Numbered from the stretch's first letter, positions 9,969-19,574 are shown. The stretch is DNA of 44,757 bases from Bacteroidales bacterium (GCA_016286055.1 JAEERW010000019.1:1-44757); one strand, 5' to 3'. Made by a program: numbers and translations. Notes: a model not told the origin generated them from the sequence alone.

Positions 9969-10118
9969 ACAAAAGGAGAGAAAAAACAAATCTATTTTTA
10001 CATTACTCTCTACGCTGTAAAGTATAAAGCTAAATGGTGTCAGTAAAACCAAACTTTGCAAAAAATGACAAATAATGTTGATTTTTTTTACGCAAATCAT
10101 ACGTTTTGGCATAGATTT

Positions 10119-10137
10119 CGCACTTTGTTAAAGTGCG
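10119..10137. promoter_or_regulatory. Palindromic candidate operator upstream of the XRE regulator
   Basis: CGCACTTT-GTT-AAAGTGCG is a perfect inverted repeat with 8-bp arms, 59 bp before the regulator start. It stands in the otherwise featureless AT-rich gap of 323 bp (9873-10195) between yfhO and the regulator. The position and symmetry suit binding by a dimeric HTH protein, possibly the adjacent gene product itself. No other gene or RNA was found in this gap apart from the yfhO promoter candidate. Confidence 0.45.
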
Positions 10138-10195
10138 GACACTATTAAAATCCGCCATAAAAACGATTATTAATAACACATAAAACGTATACACC

Positions 10196-10402
10196 ATGAT
10201 GGAAAATACCATAAGAGTAGAAAGGGCCAAGAAAAAAATCACTCAGGCAGAGTTGGCCGAAAAAGTAAACGTATCGCGTCAGACAATTCACGCTATCGAA
10301 ACCGGCAAATTCATTCCTTCAACAGTGCTTGCCCTTAAAATTGCAAGGTTCTTCAAGGTTAATCTCGAAGATATCTTTATCCTCGACGATAACGACGATT
10401 AA
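10196..10402 (+). CDS. Small XRE-family HTH transcriptional regulator
   Basis: The 68-aa protein is essentially one helix-turn-helix domain: RVERAKKKITQAELAEKVNV followed by the recognition helix SRQTIHAIETGKFIPS and the third helix region ALKIARFFKVNLEDIF. This is the YgzD/Cro type of stand-alone regulator, which represses or activates nearby genes, often its own. Two ATG codons stand in tandem (10196 and 10199). It is monocistronic, with a palindrome upstream (10119-10137) and a terminator downstream (10425-10461). No partner membrane gene of the kind often paired with YgzD-like regulators is seen next to it. Confidence 0.93.
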   Translation: MMENTIRVERAKKKITQAELAEKVNVSRQTIHAIETGKFIPSTVLALKIARFFKVNLEDIFILDDNDD

Positions 10403-10424
10403 ACACTACGACGTTTGTGGCTGC

Positions 10425-10461
10425 AAAAAACATACCACCCATAAGGTGGTATGTTTTTTTT
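10425..10461. terminator. Bidirectional terminator between HTH gene and TonB receptor
   Basis: AAAAAACATACCACC and GGTGGTATGTTTTTT form a perfect 15-bp stem around CATAA, with T-runs on both strands. It lies between two convergent genes (stop at 10402 on +, stop at 10470 on -) and can end both transcripts. Confidence 0.9.
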
Positions 10462-10469
10462 GTCCATTT

Positions 10470-12452
10470 CTAAAACTTATATTTTAATCCGGCTGTAAAT
10501 CTTAGCCCTGGTTGCTCAATATACGAAAAATCAAAATACTCCTTATTTAATAGGTTATAAACTTGAACGTAGAGTGTCAGTTTTTTGAAAGTGTAGTTGG
10601 CTGACATATCTACAAGGGAATAAGGCTCGTTGCCTTCGCCTACACGATATTGGTAGCGGTATTCGGTACAGATGGTGAGATTATTTACAGGATTTAGCTC
10701 AATGTCGGCAGTAACCTTGTGCCGTAGGTATTCTTGAGCGTATTTTGATGCCGCTATAGGTTTGGTGTGCTCAACGTTGGCATCGATATAAGAGTATTGT
10801 GCGCCAATCTTTGTTATAAACGAGCTGTTCCACACGGCACGAGGACGAATTGAAAAATCTGCCTCGCCGCCCATAGTTTCCATTTCAAAATTGCCGGAGC
10901 GGTAGGTTTGTCCATCGGGCTCATCGGCGTAGATTACCCAGTCGATCATATCGGTTTTGTGCGACCCAAACAGAGTAGCGCCTGCGTCGATTAATTCGTT
11001 TCTGCGGCGCACACCCAGAGAATAGTCTACAGTGCGTTCTGGGTCGAGATCCTGAGTACCTATTATGTTAGTGCCCGAATAATAAAGGTCGGTAAACGTA
11101 GGCATACGCATAGCAGTGTTGACGTTGGCGTATAGTTTCCAGAAAATATTTGGTCTGAACGATACGTCAGCACCCGGGCACCAGCGCCATTGATAGTCGA
11201 GCATAGAATTGTAAACGGCGGGAGCGGCAAGTGCCACGGTCCAGCGGTTGAACAAGAAATCGTGCTCCAATATAACAGTGATGTTGGTTCTATCAGCCGA
11301 ATGTGAATAATTAATGCCGTTTTCAGCGTCGATACCCCGTGTGGCAAAAAACTTGGCAGAATCTAAAGGGTTTCCAAGTTTGGTGCTGAAAATCTGTTCG
11401 GATCGCATCTCCACTCCTATTGAGCTACGTCCGATCGAAGATTTTGTCCATGCATTGAAGCCTATAGTGCTAACATCGCAGCGGTGGAAATTTTCGCCTG
11501 TGTGAGAATTTTTGTGCCACTGGTAGTGGTCGTAGCGGCGGTCGAGCGACACCACAGGGTTGAAATGAAAGTTGCCAGAGGTGATTTCGGCATTGGCTGA
11601 GAGAAGGAAATGTTCGTTGCTCTCCCACTGGTCGGTAGACGCAGCGCCGTAAAAAGTATTGGCATCGAAAGGTTTGTACGAATATCCCGCTTGAAAGTCG
11701 GCCTTAACATTGTCGGAGCGGTATCCGCCACGGTAGAAGATACGCGACACGCTGTACGAAGAGTTTGGCACGTCGCCATCGTCGCTGATGTAACCAGCCG
11801 AAAAGTTGTGCACAAATCTATTGGGATTACCTTTGGCATTGTAACCCGCATTGTGCGAAAAAGCCGTAGAGATGTTGGCTCCATAGTGACCGTTGTCGCC
11901 AGCAAATGTATTTACAACACCCTGAGATGCAAATGTGTATCCGTTTTTAGATGGGTCGGCGTCTACGGTTACAATATTGATAGTTCCGCAAAACGACTGA
12001 GTGCCAAACACCCTTGCCGACGGACCTTCCAAAATTTCAATACGCTCTATGTCGTCAACCGAAACTGGAAAATCTGCACTGAGGTGTCCTGTGTGGGGAG
12101 ATGATATATTAATTCCGTTGAGTAGGATGGTGATTTGGTCGAAAGTACCTCCACGCAGCGAAATATCGGTTTGCACGCCATCGCCACGCTGCCTTACGTC
12201 AACGCCTGATGCAGTTTTTAAAATCTGTTCTATGTTAGCTGATGGTGCTGACAAAATTTCGTCGCGGCTGATCACCCTCACTAATATCGGAGTTTGAGCG
12301 CGGGAAAGCGGAACACGGCTCGAAAGTATGCGCACTTCGGATAATTCAACATCTGGAATCGAATCGTTGTTAAAGATTTGTGCTGAAGCAAACAAAGGAC
12401 TTGAAGACATTAATAAAAAGACACTCTTGTAAATTAGATTATTTATATTCAT
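10470..12452 (-). CDS. TonB-dependent outer-membrane receptor (BtuB-like)
   Basis: The 660-aa protein has a signal peptide (about 1-25, ending FASAQ) and a short stretch that may include a TonB box. The plug domain covers about 50-165 (RVISRDEILSAPSANIEQIL, DVRQRGDGVQTDISLRGG, RIEILEGPSARVFGTQSF). A 22-strand type barrel ends in an aromatic terminal strand (GLRFTAGLKYKF). It lacks the N-terminal carboxypeptidase-like domain of SusC proteins and has no SusD neighbour. It therefore belongs with the smaller vitamin/siderophore receptor type; cobalamin is one possibility, but the substrate cannot be assigned. A TATTTTTG box (12487-12480) lies 28 nt upstream without a clear -33 element. No riboswitch is recognised in the 144-bp divergent gap. 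Confidence 0.92.
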   Translation of the reverse strand: MNINNLIYKSVFLLMSSSPLFASAQIFNNDSIPDVELSEVRILSSRVPLSRAQTPILVRVISRDEILSAPSANIEQILKTASGVDVRQRGDGVQTDISLRGGTFDQITILLNGINISSPHTGHLSADFPVSVDDIERIEILEGPSARVFGTQSFCGTINIVTVDADPSKNGYTFASQGVVNTFAGDNGHYGANISTAFSHNAGYNAKGNPNRFVHNFSAGYISDDGDVPNSSYSVSRIFYRGGYRSDNVKADFQAGYSYKPFDANTFYGAASTDQWESNEHFLLSANAEITSGNFHFNPVVSLDRRYDHYQWHKNSHTGENFHRCDVSTIGFNAWTKSSIGRSSIGVEMRSEQIFSTKLGNPLDSAKFFATRGIDAENGINYSHSADRTNITVILEHDFLFNRWTVALAAPAVYNSMLDYQWRWCPGADVSFRPNIFWKLYANVNTAMRMPTFTDLYYSGTNIIGTQDLDPERTVDYSLGVRRRNELIDAGATLFGSHKTDMIDWVIYADEPDGQTYRSGNFEMETMGGEADFSIRPRAVWNSSFITKIGAQYSYIDANVEHTKPIAASKYAQEYLRHKVTADIELNPVNNLTICTEYRYQYRVGEGNEPYSLVDMSANYTFKKLTLYVQVYNLLNKEYFDFSYIEQPGLRFTAGLKYKF

Positions 12453-12557
12453 AACTTTAGTAATATATTAATTATCCAACAAAAATAGTTTATGAATGTT
12501 AATGCATTATAAACTAAAATTTATATTTTATCAAAAGGGCAAATAGGCGCTCATTTA

Positions 12558-12589
12558 TTTGGCGGTTTCAAATAAAATTACCAAATTTG
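12558..12589 (+). promoter_or_regulatory. Candidate Bacteroidetes-type promoter for the SpoIIE-family gene
   Basis: TTTG (12558-12561), 20 nt, then CAAATTTG (12582-12589), one mismatch from TAnnTTTG. A transcript starting about 7 nt later would begin at about 12596, which argues for the ATG at 12642 and against the TTG at 12597 as the start codon. Confidence 0.45.
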
Positions 12590-12641
12590 CAGCGATTTGT
12601 GTGTGAAAACAATTTTTGGGAGAATAGAAAAAAGGACATTG

Positions 12642-14639
12642 ATGATAAAAAGATTTTTATTAGTTACTACTTTGCTGTTTACTTCGCTGTGCCTGCGCGC
12701 TCACCAGATCGACGAGGCGGCGCATTACTATACCAAAATTAAAAGTATAACCACAGCCGACAGATTTTGCACCGACAGTTTAAGGTCTGTTGCAAATCAG
12801 CTTTCGTGTACCAGCACACATTATCTCAAAGAATTGTTTAGCCAATTGTCGTTAGAATGTGTTAGGCAGTCTGACGAGGAGACAGGTTATTACACCAGCT
12901 TGATGGCAGCTGTGTGCTTTTTTGATAGGGAAATGTTTAACGAGGCCATGCAGTATGTAAACGATGCTATTTCCTTTAATCACAATGTAGAGCGTCAGCC
13001 ATATTTGCACTTTTTGAAAGGGAAATTTTTTTTGGCACTTAAGAAATACGAACTCGCTTTTCAATCGCTTTCGCTCGTGCTTGATGCTCCCGACACCGAA
13101 ATCAACCAAGTGTTGAAATGTGAGGCGTGCAAATCGATGTCAGAATATTTTCAACATATTTCCGATTTGGCAAAGGCGTTGGAATACATCACTTACTACA
13201 CCAATCGCGAAGATGAGCTCCATTGCCAAGCTCTTGACAAAACATGCTGCCTGCTTCCTCAGTATATGCAGTCGAAATATATTGATAAACAGATTTTTAT
13301 TTCGGGAAGAGAAACTATCGACAATCTGCGCACCGAAAACCAATCAAAAAATATTGCCCTGATTTTACTTGCAGCGGGAGGTTTTATTATTCTCACATTC
13401 TCTGCTTTTGCAGCTTTCAAATGGGCATCGCTCTCTAAAACAAATGCACAGCTCAATATTCACAACCAAGGTATCGAAACCCGTCAAAGCGAATTAGAAG
13501 CCGCTCAAACAGGTCTTGTGTCGCTGTCGTTGATTGCTGCACAAACTTCAAACGCTTTTCTTGTTGCCGACCACACTGGTTGCATCACTTGGGTGAATAA
13601 GGGTTTTGAAAAACTCTACAACAGAAATCTCCGCCAATATATTCTCGAAAACGGTGAAAACCTTTTCTACTCTACCGATACATCGCGCAAAACAGCCCTC
13701 GAAAACTGTCGCGAACTTAAAAAGACACAGATTTGTCAGTTTAAATTTGTTGGCTCAAAACAGCCCAAATGGATTCTCAGCACAATATCGCCCGTAGTTG
13801 AGCACGACCGTATCAGTCAATACGTGATAATCGAAAACGACATCACCGATATTAAAGCCTCAGAGCTCAAGCTATTGGAAAACAACAGCCGCATTACAGG
13901 TAGTATCCGTTCTGCCAACCTTATACAGCAACTTATGTTGCCTACACATCAAAGCATTGCCGAGCATTTTCACTCGTTTGTTATCTACAAGCCTAAGGAT
14001 ATTGTATCGGGTGATTTTTATTGGTTCAACCATCGTGGCGACAACAGCATAGTGGCTGTGGGCGATTGCACAGGCCATGGTGTTCCCGCTGCTATGATGA
14101 GCGTATTGATGATTCGTATTCTTGACGAAATCACCGCTCACAAATCCGAAGTTTCGCCAGCTCAGATACTTACCGAAATGCAAGACAAGGTGGTAAAGAT
14201 GCTCAAACAGCGCGAAACCGACAACTGCAACGGCCTCGACATCACCATTGCCCAAATTACACGTCACGACGACAAGGCAGATGTTGTCCTCGCTGGTGCG
14301 AAATCGTACTTTGCATATTATCAAACCGATACACAAACCACCACACTTGTTAAAGGCACTAAAAAATCTATAGGCGGCACCGACAACGAGCGCTGTTTTG
14401 AAGACCGTTTGCTGTGCCTCAACAAAGGTGACCGTATATACCTCAGCAGCGACGGTTTTATCGATCAAAACAATCCCGAACGCAAATGCTTTGGCAGCCA
14501 GCGTTTTTCCGAACTAATCAACCAGAGCGCCAGCGATCCTATTTACGACCAGAAAGAGTTTATCGAAAACGCCCTGGCACAATGGCAGCAAAACGAGCCC
14601 CAACGCGACGACATTTGCGTGGTGGCTCTTCAAATTTAA
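12642..14639 (+). CDS. PAS domain SpoIIE-family (PP2C-type) serine phosphatase
   Basis: Starting at ATG 12642, which has AAGGA about 7 nt upstream, the 665-aa protein begins with a signal sequence (MIKRFLLVTTLLFTSLCLRA). A periplasmic TPR-like helical region follows (about 25-230), then a transmembrane helix at about 238-258 and a short coiled coil. Next come a PAS domain (about 285-405, TSNAFLVADHTGCITWVN...) and a PPM/SpoIIE phosphatase domain (about 425-665). Metal-binding Asp motifs are GDFYWF and GDCTGHGVPAAMMS, with a C-terminal DGFIDQ and QRDDICVV. Such proteins sense signals and dephosphorylate anti-anti-sigma or other Ser/Thr-phosphorylated regulators. No partner anti-sigma factor lies nearby. 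It is followed 6 bp later by mazG and then mscS. Confidence 0.93.
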   Translation: MIKRFLLVTTLLFTSLCLRAHQIDEAAHYYTKIKSITTADRFCTDSLRSVANQLSCTSTHYLKELFSQLSLECVRQSDEETGYYTSLMAAVCFFDREMFNEAMQYVNDAISFNHNVERQPYLHFLKGKFFLALKKYELAFQSLSLVLDAPDTEINQVLKCEACKSMSEYFQHISDLAKALEYITYYTNREDELHCQALDKTCCLLPQYMQSKYIDKQIFISGRETIDNLRTENQSKNIALILLAAGGFIILTFSAFAAFKWASLSKTNAQLNIHNQGIETRQSELEAAQTGLVSLSLIAAQTSNAFLVADHTGCITWVNKGFEKLYNRNLRQYILENGENLFYSTDTSRKTALENCRELKKTQICQFKFVGSKQPKWILSTISPVVEHDRISQYVIIENDITDIKASELKLLENNSRITGSIRSANLIQQLMLPTHQSIAEHFHSFVIYKPKDIVSGDFYWFNHRGDNSIVAVGDCTGHGVPAAMMSVLMIRILDEITAHKSEVSPAQILTEMQDKVVKMLKQRETDNCNGLDITIAQITRHDDKADVVLAGAKSYFAYYQTDTQTTTLVKGTKKSIGGTDNERCFEDRLLCLNKGDRIYLSSDGFIDQNNPERKCFGSQRFSELINQSASDPIYDQKEFIENALAQWQQNEPQRDDICVVALQI

Positions 14640-14645
14640 CACATT

Positions 14646-15425
14646 ATGGAAGACAAGAATCTTGAACACTCTTTTGAGCAGATGCTCAACAACATCTATA
14701 AAATTCGCCGCGAATGTCCGTGGGACGCCGAGCAGACTCCCGAATCGCTACGAACTCTTACCATTGAGGAAACCTACGAACTTGCACAGTCGATACTTAC
14801 AGGCAATAAAGCTGACTTTAAGAAAGAACTCGGCGACGTGCTGCTACACATCATATTGTACGCCCGCATTGCCGAGGAGCGCGGATGGTTCTCGTTTGCC
14901 GATGTGTGCGACGCCCTCAACGACAAGCTTGTATTCCGTCACCCGCACATATTTGGCGACTATAAGGCTGAAACTCCCGAGGAGGTTTCCAAAATGTGGG
15001 AACAGGTGAAACTTAAGGAAAAAGGAGGCAACAAAACTGTTCTCAGCGGCATACCCGACGCATTGCCCGCACTCATCAAGGCATACAGAATACAGGACAA
15101 AGCCCGTAACGCCGGTTTCGATTGGGACGAGCGCCAGGACGTGTGGCCTAAGGTTCAGGAAGAACTCGGCGAATTACAAGCCGAACTTGAAAAAAACGAC
15201 AAGGCAAAATCAGAACAAGAGTTCGGCGACCTTCTTTTCGCAGTTATCAACGCCGGACGCCTCTACGACATCAATCCCGAAAACGCTTTGGAACTCACCA
15301 ACCGAAAGTTTATCCATCGGTTCAACTACATTGAGCAGAAAGCCAAGGAGCAGGGACGCAACCTCAAAGATATGACCCTCGCCGAAATGGAAGAACTCTG
15401 GCAACAGGCTAAGGCCACCGAATAA
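14646..15425 (+). CDS. mazG: Nucleoside triphosphate pyrophosphohydrolase MazG
   Basis: The 259-aa protein matches the two-domain E. coli-type MazG in length and motifs. The N-terminal half has ECPWDAEQTPESLRT and EETYEL...KELGDVLLH, the EExxE-12-ExxD metal site. The second half repeats it with EELGELQAELE and EFGDLLFAVINAGR. MazG hydrolyses (d)NTPs to monophosphates and pyrophosphate; it is linked to removal of abnormal nucleotides and to lowering ppGpp signals under starvation. It lies 6 bp after the SpoIIE-type phosphatase and 29 bp before mscS, so the three are probably co-transcribed. Confidence 0.97.
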   Translation: MEDKNLEHSFEQMLNNIYKIRRECPWDAEQTPESLRTLTIEETYELAQSILTGNKADFKKELGDVLLHIILYARIAEERGWFSFADVCDALNDKLVFRHPHIFGDYKAETPEEVSKMWEQVKLKEKGGNKTVLSGIPDALPALIKAYRIQDKARNAGFDWDERQDVWPKVQEELGELQAELEKNDKAKSEQEFGDLLFAVINAGRLYDINPENALELTNRKFIHRFNYIEQKAKEQGRNLKDMTLAEMEELWQQAKATE

Positions 15426-15454
15426 TACCACACCTTAATATATAATACCACACT

Positions 15455-16270
15455 ATGATTTCGGCAGATAAAATATTAGACGAAGGTATCAAGCTCGTAG
15501 TTTCTTACGGACCCAAGTTGCTTTTGGCTATTGTATTTCTTTTTGGCGGTTTCTGGATAATAAAAAAACTTACCAAACTGATTGCCAAATTGATGGAAAA
15601 ACGCAATGTGGACGTGTCGTTGCGTTCGTTTCTTCACTCAATTATTAATGTAGCCTTAAAAATTCTGCTGATAATATCTGTGCTGCAGATGGTGGGCGTG
15701 GAAACCACGTCGTTTGTAGCAATGCTCGGTGCAGCAGGATTGGCAATTGGTATGGCGTTGCAAGGTTCGCTGTCAAACTTCGCAGGCGGTGTGCTAATAC
15801 TCTTGTTTAAACCTTACAAAGTGGGCGATTTGATTGAGGCTCAAGGATATACCGGCACGGTAGACGATATTCAGATATTTACCACAAAACTAAAAACCGC
15901 TCAGGGACGCATTATCATAATCCCTAACGCCGCTCTCAGCAACGGCAACATCGTAAACCATACTGTTAACGGTATCAACCGTGTAGACATTATGTTCAGC
16001 ATAGATTACAATGCCGACATCGACACCGCCAAACAAGTGCTTCTTGATGTTGCCAAATCTGCCAAAGGCGCATTATCCGACCCAGAGCCTGTATGTGTAG
16101 TATATTCGCTCGGCGACAGCAGTGTCAACATCCGCCAAAGCACCTACTGCAATCCCCCAGACTATTGGGATATCTATTTCTACAATATGGAGCAAGGCAA
16201 AAAAGCGTTAGATAAAGCTGGGGTAAATATACCTTTCCCGCAGATGGATGTGTTTATCAAGAATAAATAA
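15455..16270 (+). CDS. mscS: Small-conductance mechanosensitive channel (MscS family)
   Basis: The 271-aa protein has the minimal MscS architecture. Three transmembrane helices lie within about 15-120. The third is the pore helix AAGLAIGMALQGSLSNFAGG, continuing to the FKPYKVGDLIEAQGYTGTV beta-domain, and the C-terminal alpha/beta vestibule runs to FPQMDVF. It opens in the inner membrane on hypo-osmotic shock and releases solutes. As the last gene after mazG it ends exactly where a strong hairpin starts (16269-16310). Confidence 0.95.
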   Translation: MISADKILDEGIKLVVSYGPKLLLAIVFLFGGFWIIKKLTKLIAKLMEKRNVDVSLRSFLHSIINVALKILLIISVLQMVGVETTSFVAMLGAAGLAIGMALQGSLSNFAGGVLILLFKPYKVGDLIEAQGYTGTVDDIQIFTTKLKTAQGRIIIIPNAALSNGNIVNHTVNGINRVDIMFSIDYNADIDTAKQVLLDVAKSAKGALSDPEPVCVVYSLGDSSVNIRQSTYCNPPDYWDIYFYNMEQGKKALDKAGVNIPFPQMDVFIKNK

Positions 16271-16310
16271 AAAATGTAGTGACGCGGCACGCCTCGTCAC
16301 TACATTTTTT
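16269..16310. terminator. Strong bidirectional terminator built on a 28-bp palindrome
   Basis: AAAAAATGTAGTGACG pairs perfectly with CGTCACTACATTTTTT around a 10-nt loop. The hairpin lies between convergent mscS (+) and lpxA (-) and can serve both. The central 28 bp (16276-16303) has the same size and design as the palindrome at 29794-29821, so it may derive from a dispersed palindromic repeat. Confidence 0.9.
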
Positions 16311-16325
16311 ATGCATCATTATGTA

Positions 16326-17102
16326 TTATTTCATCCCCTTGATAATTCCGTGCTTAGATTTATTGATAAACTTGATAATCTCGTCGCGTTCGGGACATTG
16401 AGGAATATCGCTTTCGAGTTTTTCGAGGGCGTGGGTCATATTTAACCCCGATTGGAAAATTATACGGTAACAATCGTGGATAAGGTTGATGGTGTCTTGC
16501 GAGAAACCTCTACGGGTAAGTCCCACGATATTGATACCAGCGTATTGCAACGGAGTGCGTCCACATTTTACAAACGGGGGAACGTCTTTCTGAACGCCCG
16601 ACATACCACTGGTCATAGAGTGCATACCGATGTTTGAGAACTGCAAAATGGCTGTTCCGCCGCCGATTACAGCCCAATCGTCAACTGTTACCTCGCCTGC
16701 AATTTGTGTGGCGTTGCTGATAACGATGTGGCTGCCGAGCACGCAGTCGTGTCCCACGTGGCAGTAAGCCATAATAAGGTTGTTGCTGCCAATCACGGTC
16801 TTGCCCTTTGAGGCTGTGCCGCGGTTAAGAGTAACGCACTCGCGAATAGTGTTGTTGTCGCCGAGTTCGAGAGTGGTGTATTCGCCCACGAACTTAAGGT
16901 CTTGGGGAATAGCGCCGATGCACGCACCCGGGAAAAACCTATTGTTTTTTCCGATACGTGAACCCGACATAATATGGACGTTGGAAATAAGAGTGCAACC
17001 ATCGCCAATCTCCACATCGTCGTCCACAACGCAGAATGGCCCGATTGTAACGTCCTTGCCTATTTTTGCGTTGGGGTGTACTTCGCTGAATTTGTGTATC
17101 AT
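16326..17102 (-). CDS. lpxA: UDP-N-acetylglucosamine O-acyltransferase LpxA
   Basis: The 258-aa left-handed beta-helix protein is made of hexapeptide repeats (IGKDVTIGPFCVVDDDVEIG and onward). The catalytic histidine is in the CHVGHDCVLG loop (His118, equivalent to E. coli His125), and the C-terminal helical bundle starts near GLTRRGFSQDTI. It transfers a hydroxyacyl chain from ACP to the 3-OH of UDP-GlcNAc, the first step of lipid A synthesis, in the cytoplasm. It is the last gene of lpxD-lpxC/fabZ-lpxA, 12 bp after the fusion gene. Confidence 0.98.
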   Translation of the reverse strand: MIHKFSEVHPNAKIGKDVTIGPFCVVDDDVEIGDGCTLISNVHIMSGSRIGKNNRFFPGACIGAIPQDLKFVGEYTTLELGDNNTIRECVTLNRGTASKGKTVIGSNNLIMAYCHVGHDCVLGSHIVISNATQIAGEVTVDDWAVIGGGTAILQFSNIGMHSMTSGMSGVQKDVPPFVKCGRTPLQYAGINIVGLTRRGFSQDTINLIHDCYRIIFQSGLNMTHALEKLESDIPQCPERDEIIKFINKSKHGIIKGMK

Positions 17103-17114
17103 ATAGGTTATTTT

Positions 17115-18512
17115 TTATCGGTTTTTCGTAATCATTGCGGTAAGTTCGCCCTCGCTAACTACCGAGCCGTTGACAAACGCTTGTCCGCGCATCGAAACAA
17201 TGCCTCGGCGTATTGGTTCGGTGAGTTCGAGCTTGAATACGAGCACATCGCCAGGTATTACTTTGCCTTTGAACTTAACTTTATCGATTTTAACGAAATA
17301 TGTTGAGTAATGTTCGGGTTCGTCTACATTGCTGAGTACAAGAATTCCGCCGGTTTGAGCCATAGCCTCTATTTGCAAAACGCCCGGCATAACGGGTTCG
17401 CCCGGGAAGTGTCCTTGGAAGAAAGGCTCGTTGAATGTGATATTCTTGATACCCACAATTTCGGTGGGGGTCATCTCTATAATCTTATCTACCAACAAGA
17501 AAGGATAGCGGTGGGGCATAATCTCCTTGATGCGGTTGATATCGATGATGGCGGGTTTGGTGATGTCAAATTCTACCTTTTGCCCCTTTTGTTTCGATTT
17601 CTTGATTTCCTGACGGATAAGTTTTGCAAACTGAACGTTGGAAGCGTGTCCGGGTCGGGTGGCAAGAATTTTACCTTTGATAGGCATACCGATCAGAGCA
17701 AGGTCGCCAACAAGGTCGAGGAGTTTGTGACGTGCGGGTTCGTTGGCAAAAATAAGTTCCTCTTCGTTGAGGATTCCGCGACCCTTGGCGTTTACACGTG
17801 GACGGCCGAGTTTGTCGCTCAGTGCGTCGAGTTCTTCTTGTGTCTTCTCCTGATCCATTATCACAAGGGCGTTGTTGAGAGTGCCGCCTTTGATAAGGTT
17901 GTTGTTGATAAGATATTCTACCTCGCGCAAGAAACAGAAAGTTTTGCAGGGAGCAATCTCTTCGGCGTATGTTTTAAACGAGTTTAATGTAGCGTATTGA
18001 TTGCCAAGCACTGGCGAATTATAGTCTACCATTACATTAAACGAGATATTGTCGTCGGGGAAGGTCATAAGTTCGATACCTTTCTCCTCGTCGCTGTAAT
18101 TGATATTGCTCTTAACCTCGTAGTAAACTTTTTCGGCTTCTTGCTCTACAATGCCTGCCTCCAAGAGGTTTTTTACAAATGTAGCCGAGCAACCGTCGAG
18201 AATCGGGGTTTCAGGAGCATTGATTTCGATAAGAATATTGTCGATGCCGAGAGCATAAAGTGCTGACATTACGTGCTCGATGGTGCCAACCTTTGCGCCG
18301 TTTTCTTCAACGGTGGTGCTGCGGGTGGTGTCGGTAACGTTGTCTACTATCGCGCGAATTTCGGGTTGGTTTTCAAGGTCGATACGTTTGAAACGGTAGC
18401 CGTAGTTTTCGGGAGCGGGCTTGAATGTCATCTCTACTGCCACGCCTGTGTGCAAGCCTTTGCCTTTGAGAGGAGCGCCAGCCTGCTTTATGGTTTTCTG
18501 TTTTTCTGCCAT
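17115..18512 (-). CDS. lpxC/fabZ: Bifunctional UDP-3-O-acyl-GlcNAc deacetylase LpxC / 3-hydroxyacyl-ACP dehydratase FabZ
   Basis: The 465-aa protein is a natural fusion. Residues 1 to about 305 are LpxC: zinc ligands His80 (in [17 protein letters not shown]) and His262/Asp266 (in [13 protein letters not shown]). Residues about 320-465 are FabZ: catalytic His334 ([12 protein letters not shown]), the [12 protein letters not shown] segment and Glu382 (IEAMAQTGG). LpxC commits UDP-acyl-GlcNAc to lipid A; FabZ dehydrates 3-hydroxyacyl-ACP for fatty-acid elongation. Both compete for hydroxyacyl-ACP-derived flux, so the fusion fixes their ratio. This fusion is standard in Bacteroidetes. The gene starts 1 bp after the lpxD stop. 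Confidence 0.98.
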   Translation of the reverse strand: MAEKQKTIKQAGAPLKGKGLHTGVAVEMTFKPAPENYGYRFKRIDLENQPEIRAIVDNVTDTTRSTTVEENGAKVGTIEHVMSALYALGIDNILIEINAPETPILDGCSATFVKNLLEAGIVEQEAEKVYYEVKSNINYSDEEKGIELMTFPDDNISFNVMVDYNSPVLGNQYATLNSFKTYAEEIAPCKTFCFLREVEYLINNNLIKGGTLNNALVIMDQEKTQEELDALSDKLGRPRVNAKGRGILNEEELIFANEPARHKLLDLVGDLALIGMPIKGKILATRPGHASNVQFAKLIRQEIKKSKQKGQKVEFDITKPAIIDINRIKEIMPHRYPFLLVDKIIEMTPTEIVGIKNITFNEPFFQGHFPGEPVMPGVLQIEAMAQTGGILVLSNVDEPEHYSTYFVKIDKVKFKGKVIPGDVLVFKLELTEPIRRGIVSMRGQAFVNGSVVSEGELTAMITKNR

Positions 18513-18513
18513 C

Positions 18514-19557
18514 TTATTTTAGTTTTTCTTGGAGTTCTTTAATCTGTTTCTGTAATTCGTATACCTGACGGTCGAGGTCGGGGAGTTTCTTAAAGATGAT
18601 GTGGCTCTTGTAGAAGCTCTTCAACGGAATAGCCGGAGCGCCGAGGTAATATGTAGATGTGTCGGTGATAGCTGCGTCGATACCCGACTGTGCGCCTATC
18701 TTTGCGCCGTCGGCAACTGTGATGTGTCCTGCAAAACCTACCTGACCGCCTATCATACAGTTTGCGCCTATCTTGGTGCTGCCTGCTATGCCGCATTGTG
18801 CTGCCATAACGGTGTTGGAGCCTACGTGGCAGTTGTGAGCCACTTGAATAAGGTTGTCGAGTTTTGCGCCTTTGTGGATAACTGTGCTGCCCATTGTGGC
18901 ACGGTCGATGGTGGTGTTAGCACCAACTTCCACATTGTCTTCTATAATAACGTTTCCGATTTGAGGTATCTTGGTGTAAGTGCCGTCTTTTTCGGGAGCG
19001 AAACCAAATCCGTCGCCACCGACAACCACACCAGAATGAAGGGTAATGTTGTTGCCCAAAACGCAGTCGGAATATATCTTAACGCCCGGATAGAGGGTAA
19101 CGTTGTCGCCAATTTTAACATTCTTGCCCACGTACACTTGGGGATATGCCTTGAAGTTTTTGCCTATCTTAACGCCTTTGCCAATGTAGGTGAATGCGCC
19201 GATGTAAACCTGTTCGGGAAGTTCCACACCTTCAGCCACAAACGACGGTTGCTCCACTCCCTGAGGCTGCGGTTTGCTCTGTTGATAAAGGGTAAGCAAC
19301 TGAGCTAAACAATCGTAGGAGTTTTCTACACGTATAAGTGTGGCTTTTACAGGCTTTTCGGGTTTAAAATCCTTATTGACCAAAACAATCGATGCCTGAG
19401 TTGTATATATATAAGGTGTATATTTAGGATTAGACAAGAAGGAGAGCTCGCCGCTCTTGGCCTCCTCAATCTTAGCCAACGCGCTCACCGAGGCGTTTTC
19501 GTCGCCTTCTACTTCGCCGTGAAGGTAGTCGGCAATCATTTTTGCTGTAAATTCCAT
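18514..19557 (-). CDS. lpxD: UDP-3-O-acylglucosamine N-acyltransferase LpxD
   Basis: The 347-aa protein has an N-terminal uridine-binding domain (about 1-105, with [19 protein letters not shown]), a hexapeptide beta-helix (about 105-310) with catalytic His241 in [16 protein letters not shown], and a C-terminal coiled helix ([20 protein letters not shown]). It adds the N-linked acyl chain in lipid A synthesis. It is the first gene of the lpxD-lpxC/fabZ-lpxA unit. A promoter-like TAATTTTG box stands about 18 nt upstream of the ATG, implying a very short leader. Confidence 0.98.
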   Translation of the reverse strand: MEFTAKMIADYLHGEVEGDENASVSALAKIEEAKSGELSFLSNPKYTPYIYTTQASIVLVNKDFKPEKPVKATLIRVENSYDCLAQLLTLYQQSKPQPQGVEQPSFVAEGVELPEQVYIGAFTYIGKGVKIGKNFKAYPQVYVGKNVKIGDNVTLYPGVKIYSDCVLGNNITLHSGVVVGGDGFGFAPEKDGTYTKIPQIGNVIIEDNVEVGANTTIDRATMGSTVIHKGAKLDNLIQVAHNCHVGSNTVMAAQCGIAGSTKIGANCMIGGQVGFAGHITVADGAKIGAQSGIDAAITDTSTYYLGAPAIPLKSFYKSHIIFKKLPDLDRQVYELQKQIKELQEKLK

Positions 19558-19574
19558 AAGTCTGCGATTTTTGG

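Noticed and set aside
10030-10242. 70-aa minus-strand ORF with a hydrophobic start
   Set aside because: It overlaps the well-supported HTH gene and its operator; the hydrophobic look comes from AT-rich DNA.
10470-12452. SusC-type glycan receptor
   Set aside because: The protein is too short, lacks the N-terminal carboxypeptidase-like domain, and no SusD gene is adjacent.
12597-12641. TTG start giving 15 extra residues on the SpoIIE-family protein
   Set aside because: It coincides with the predicted transcription start, and the ATG at 12642 begins a proper signal peptide.
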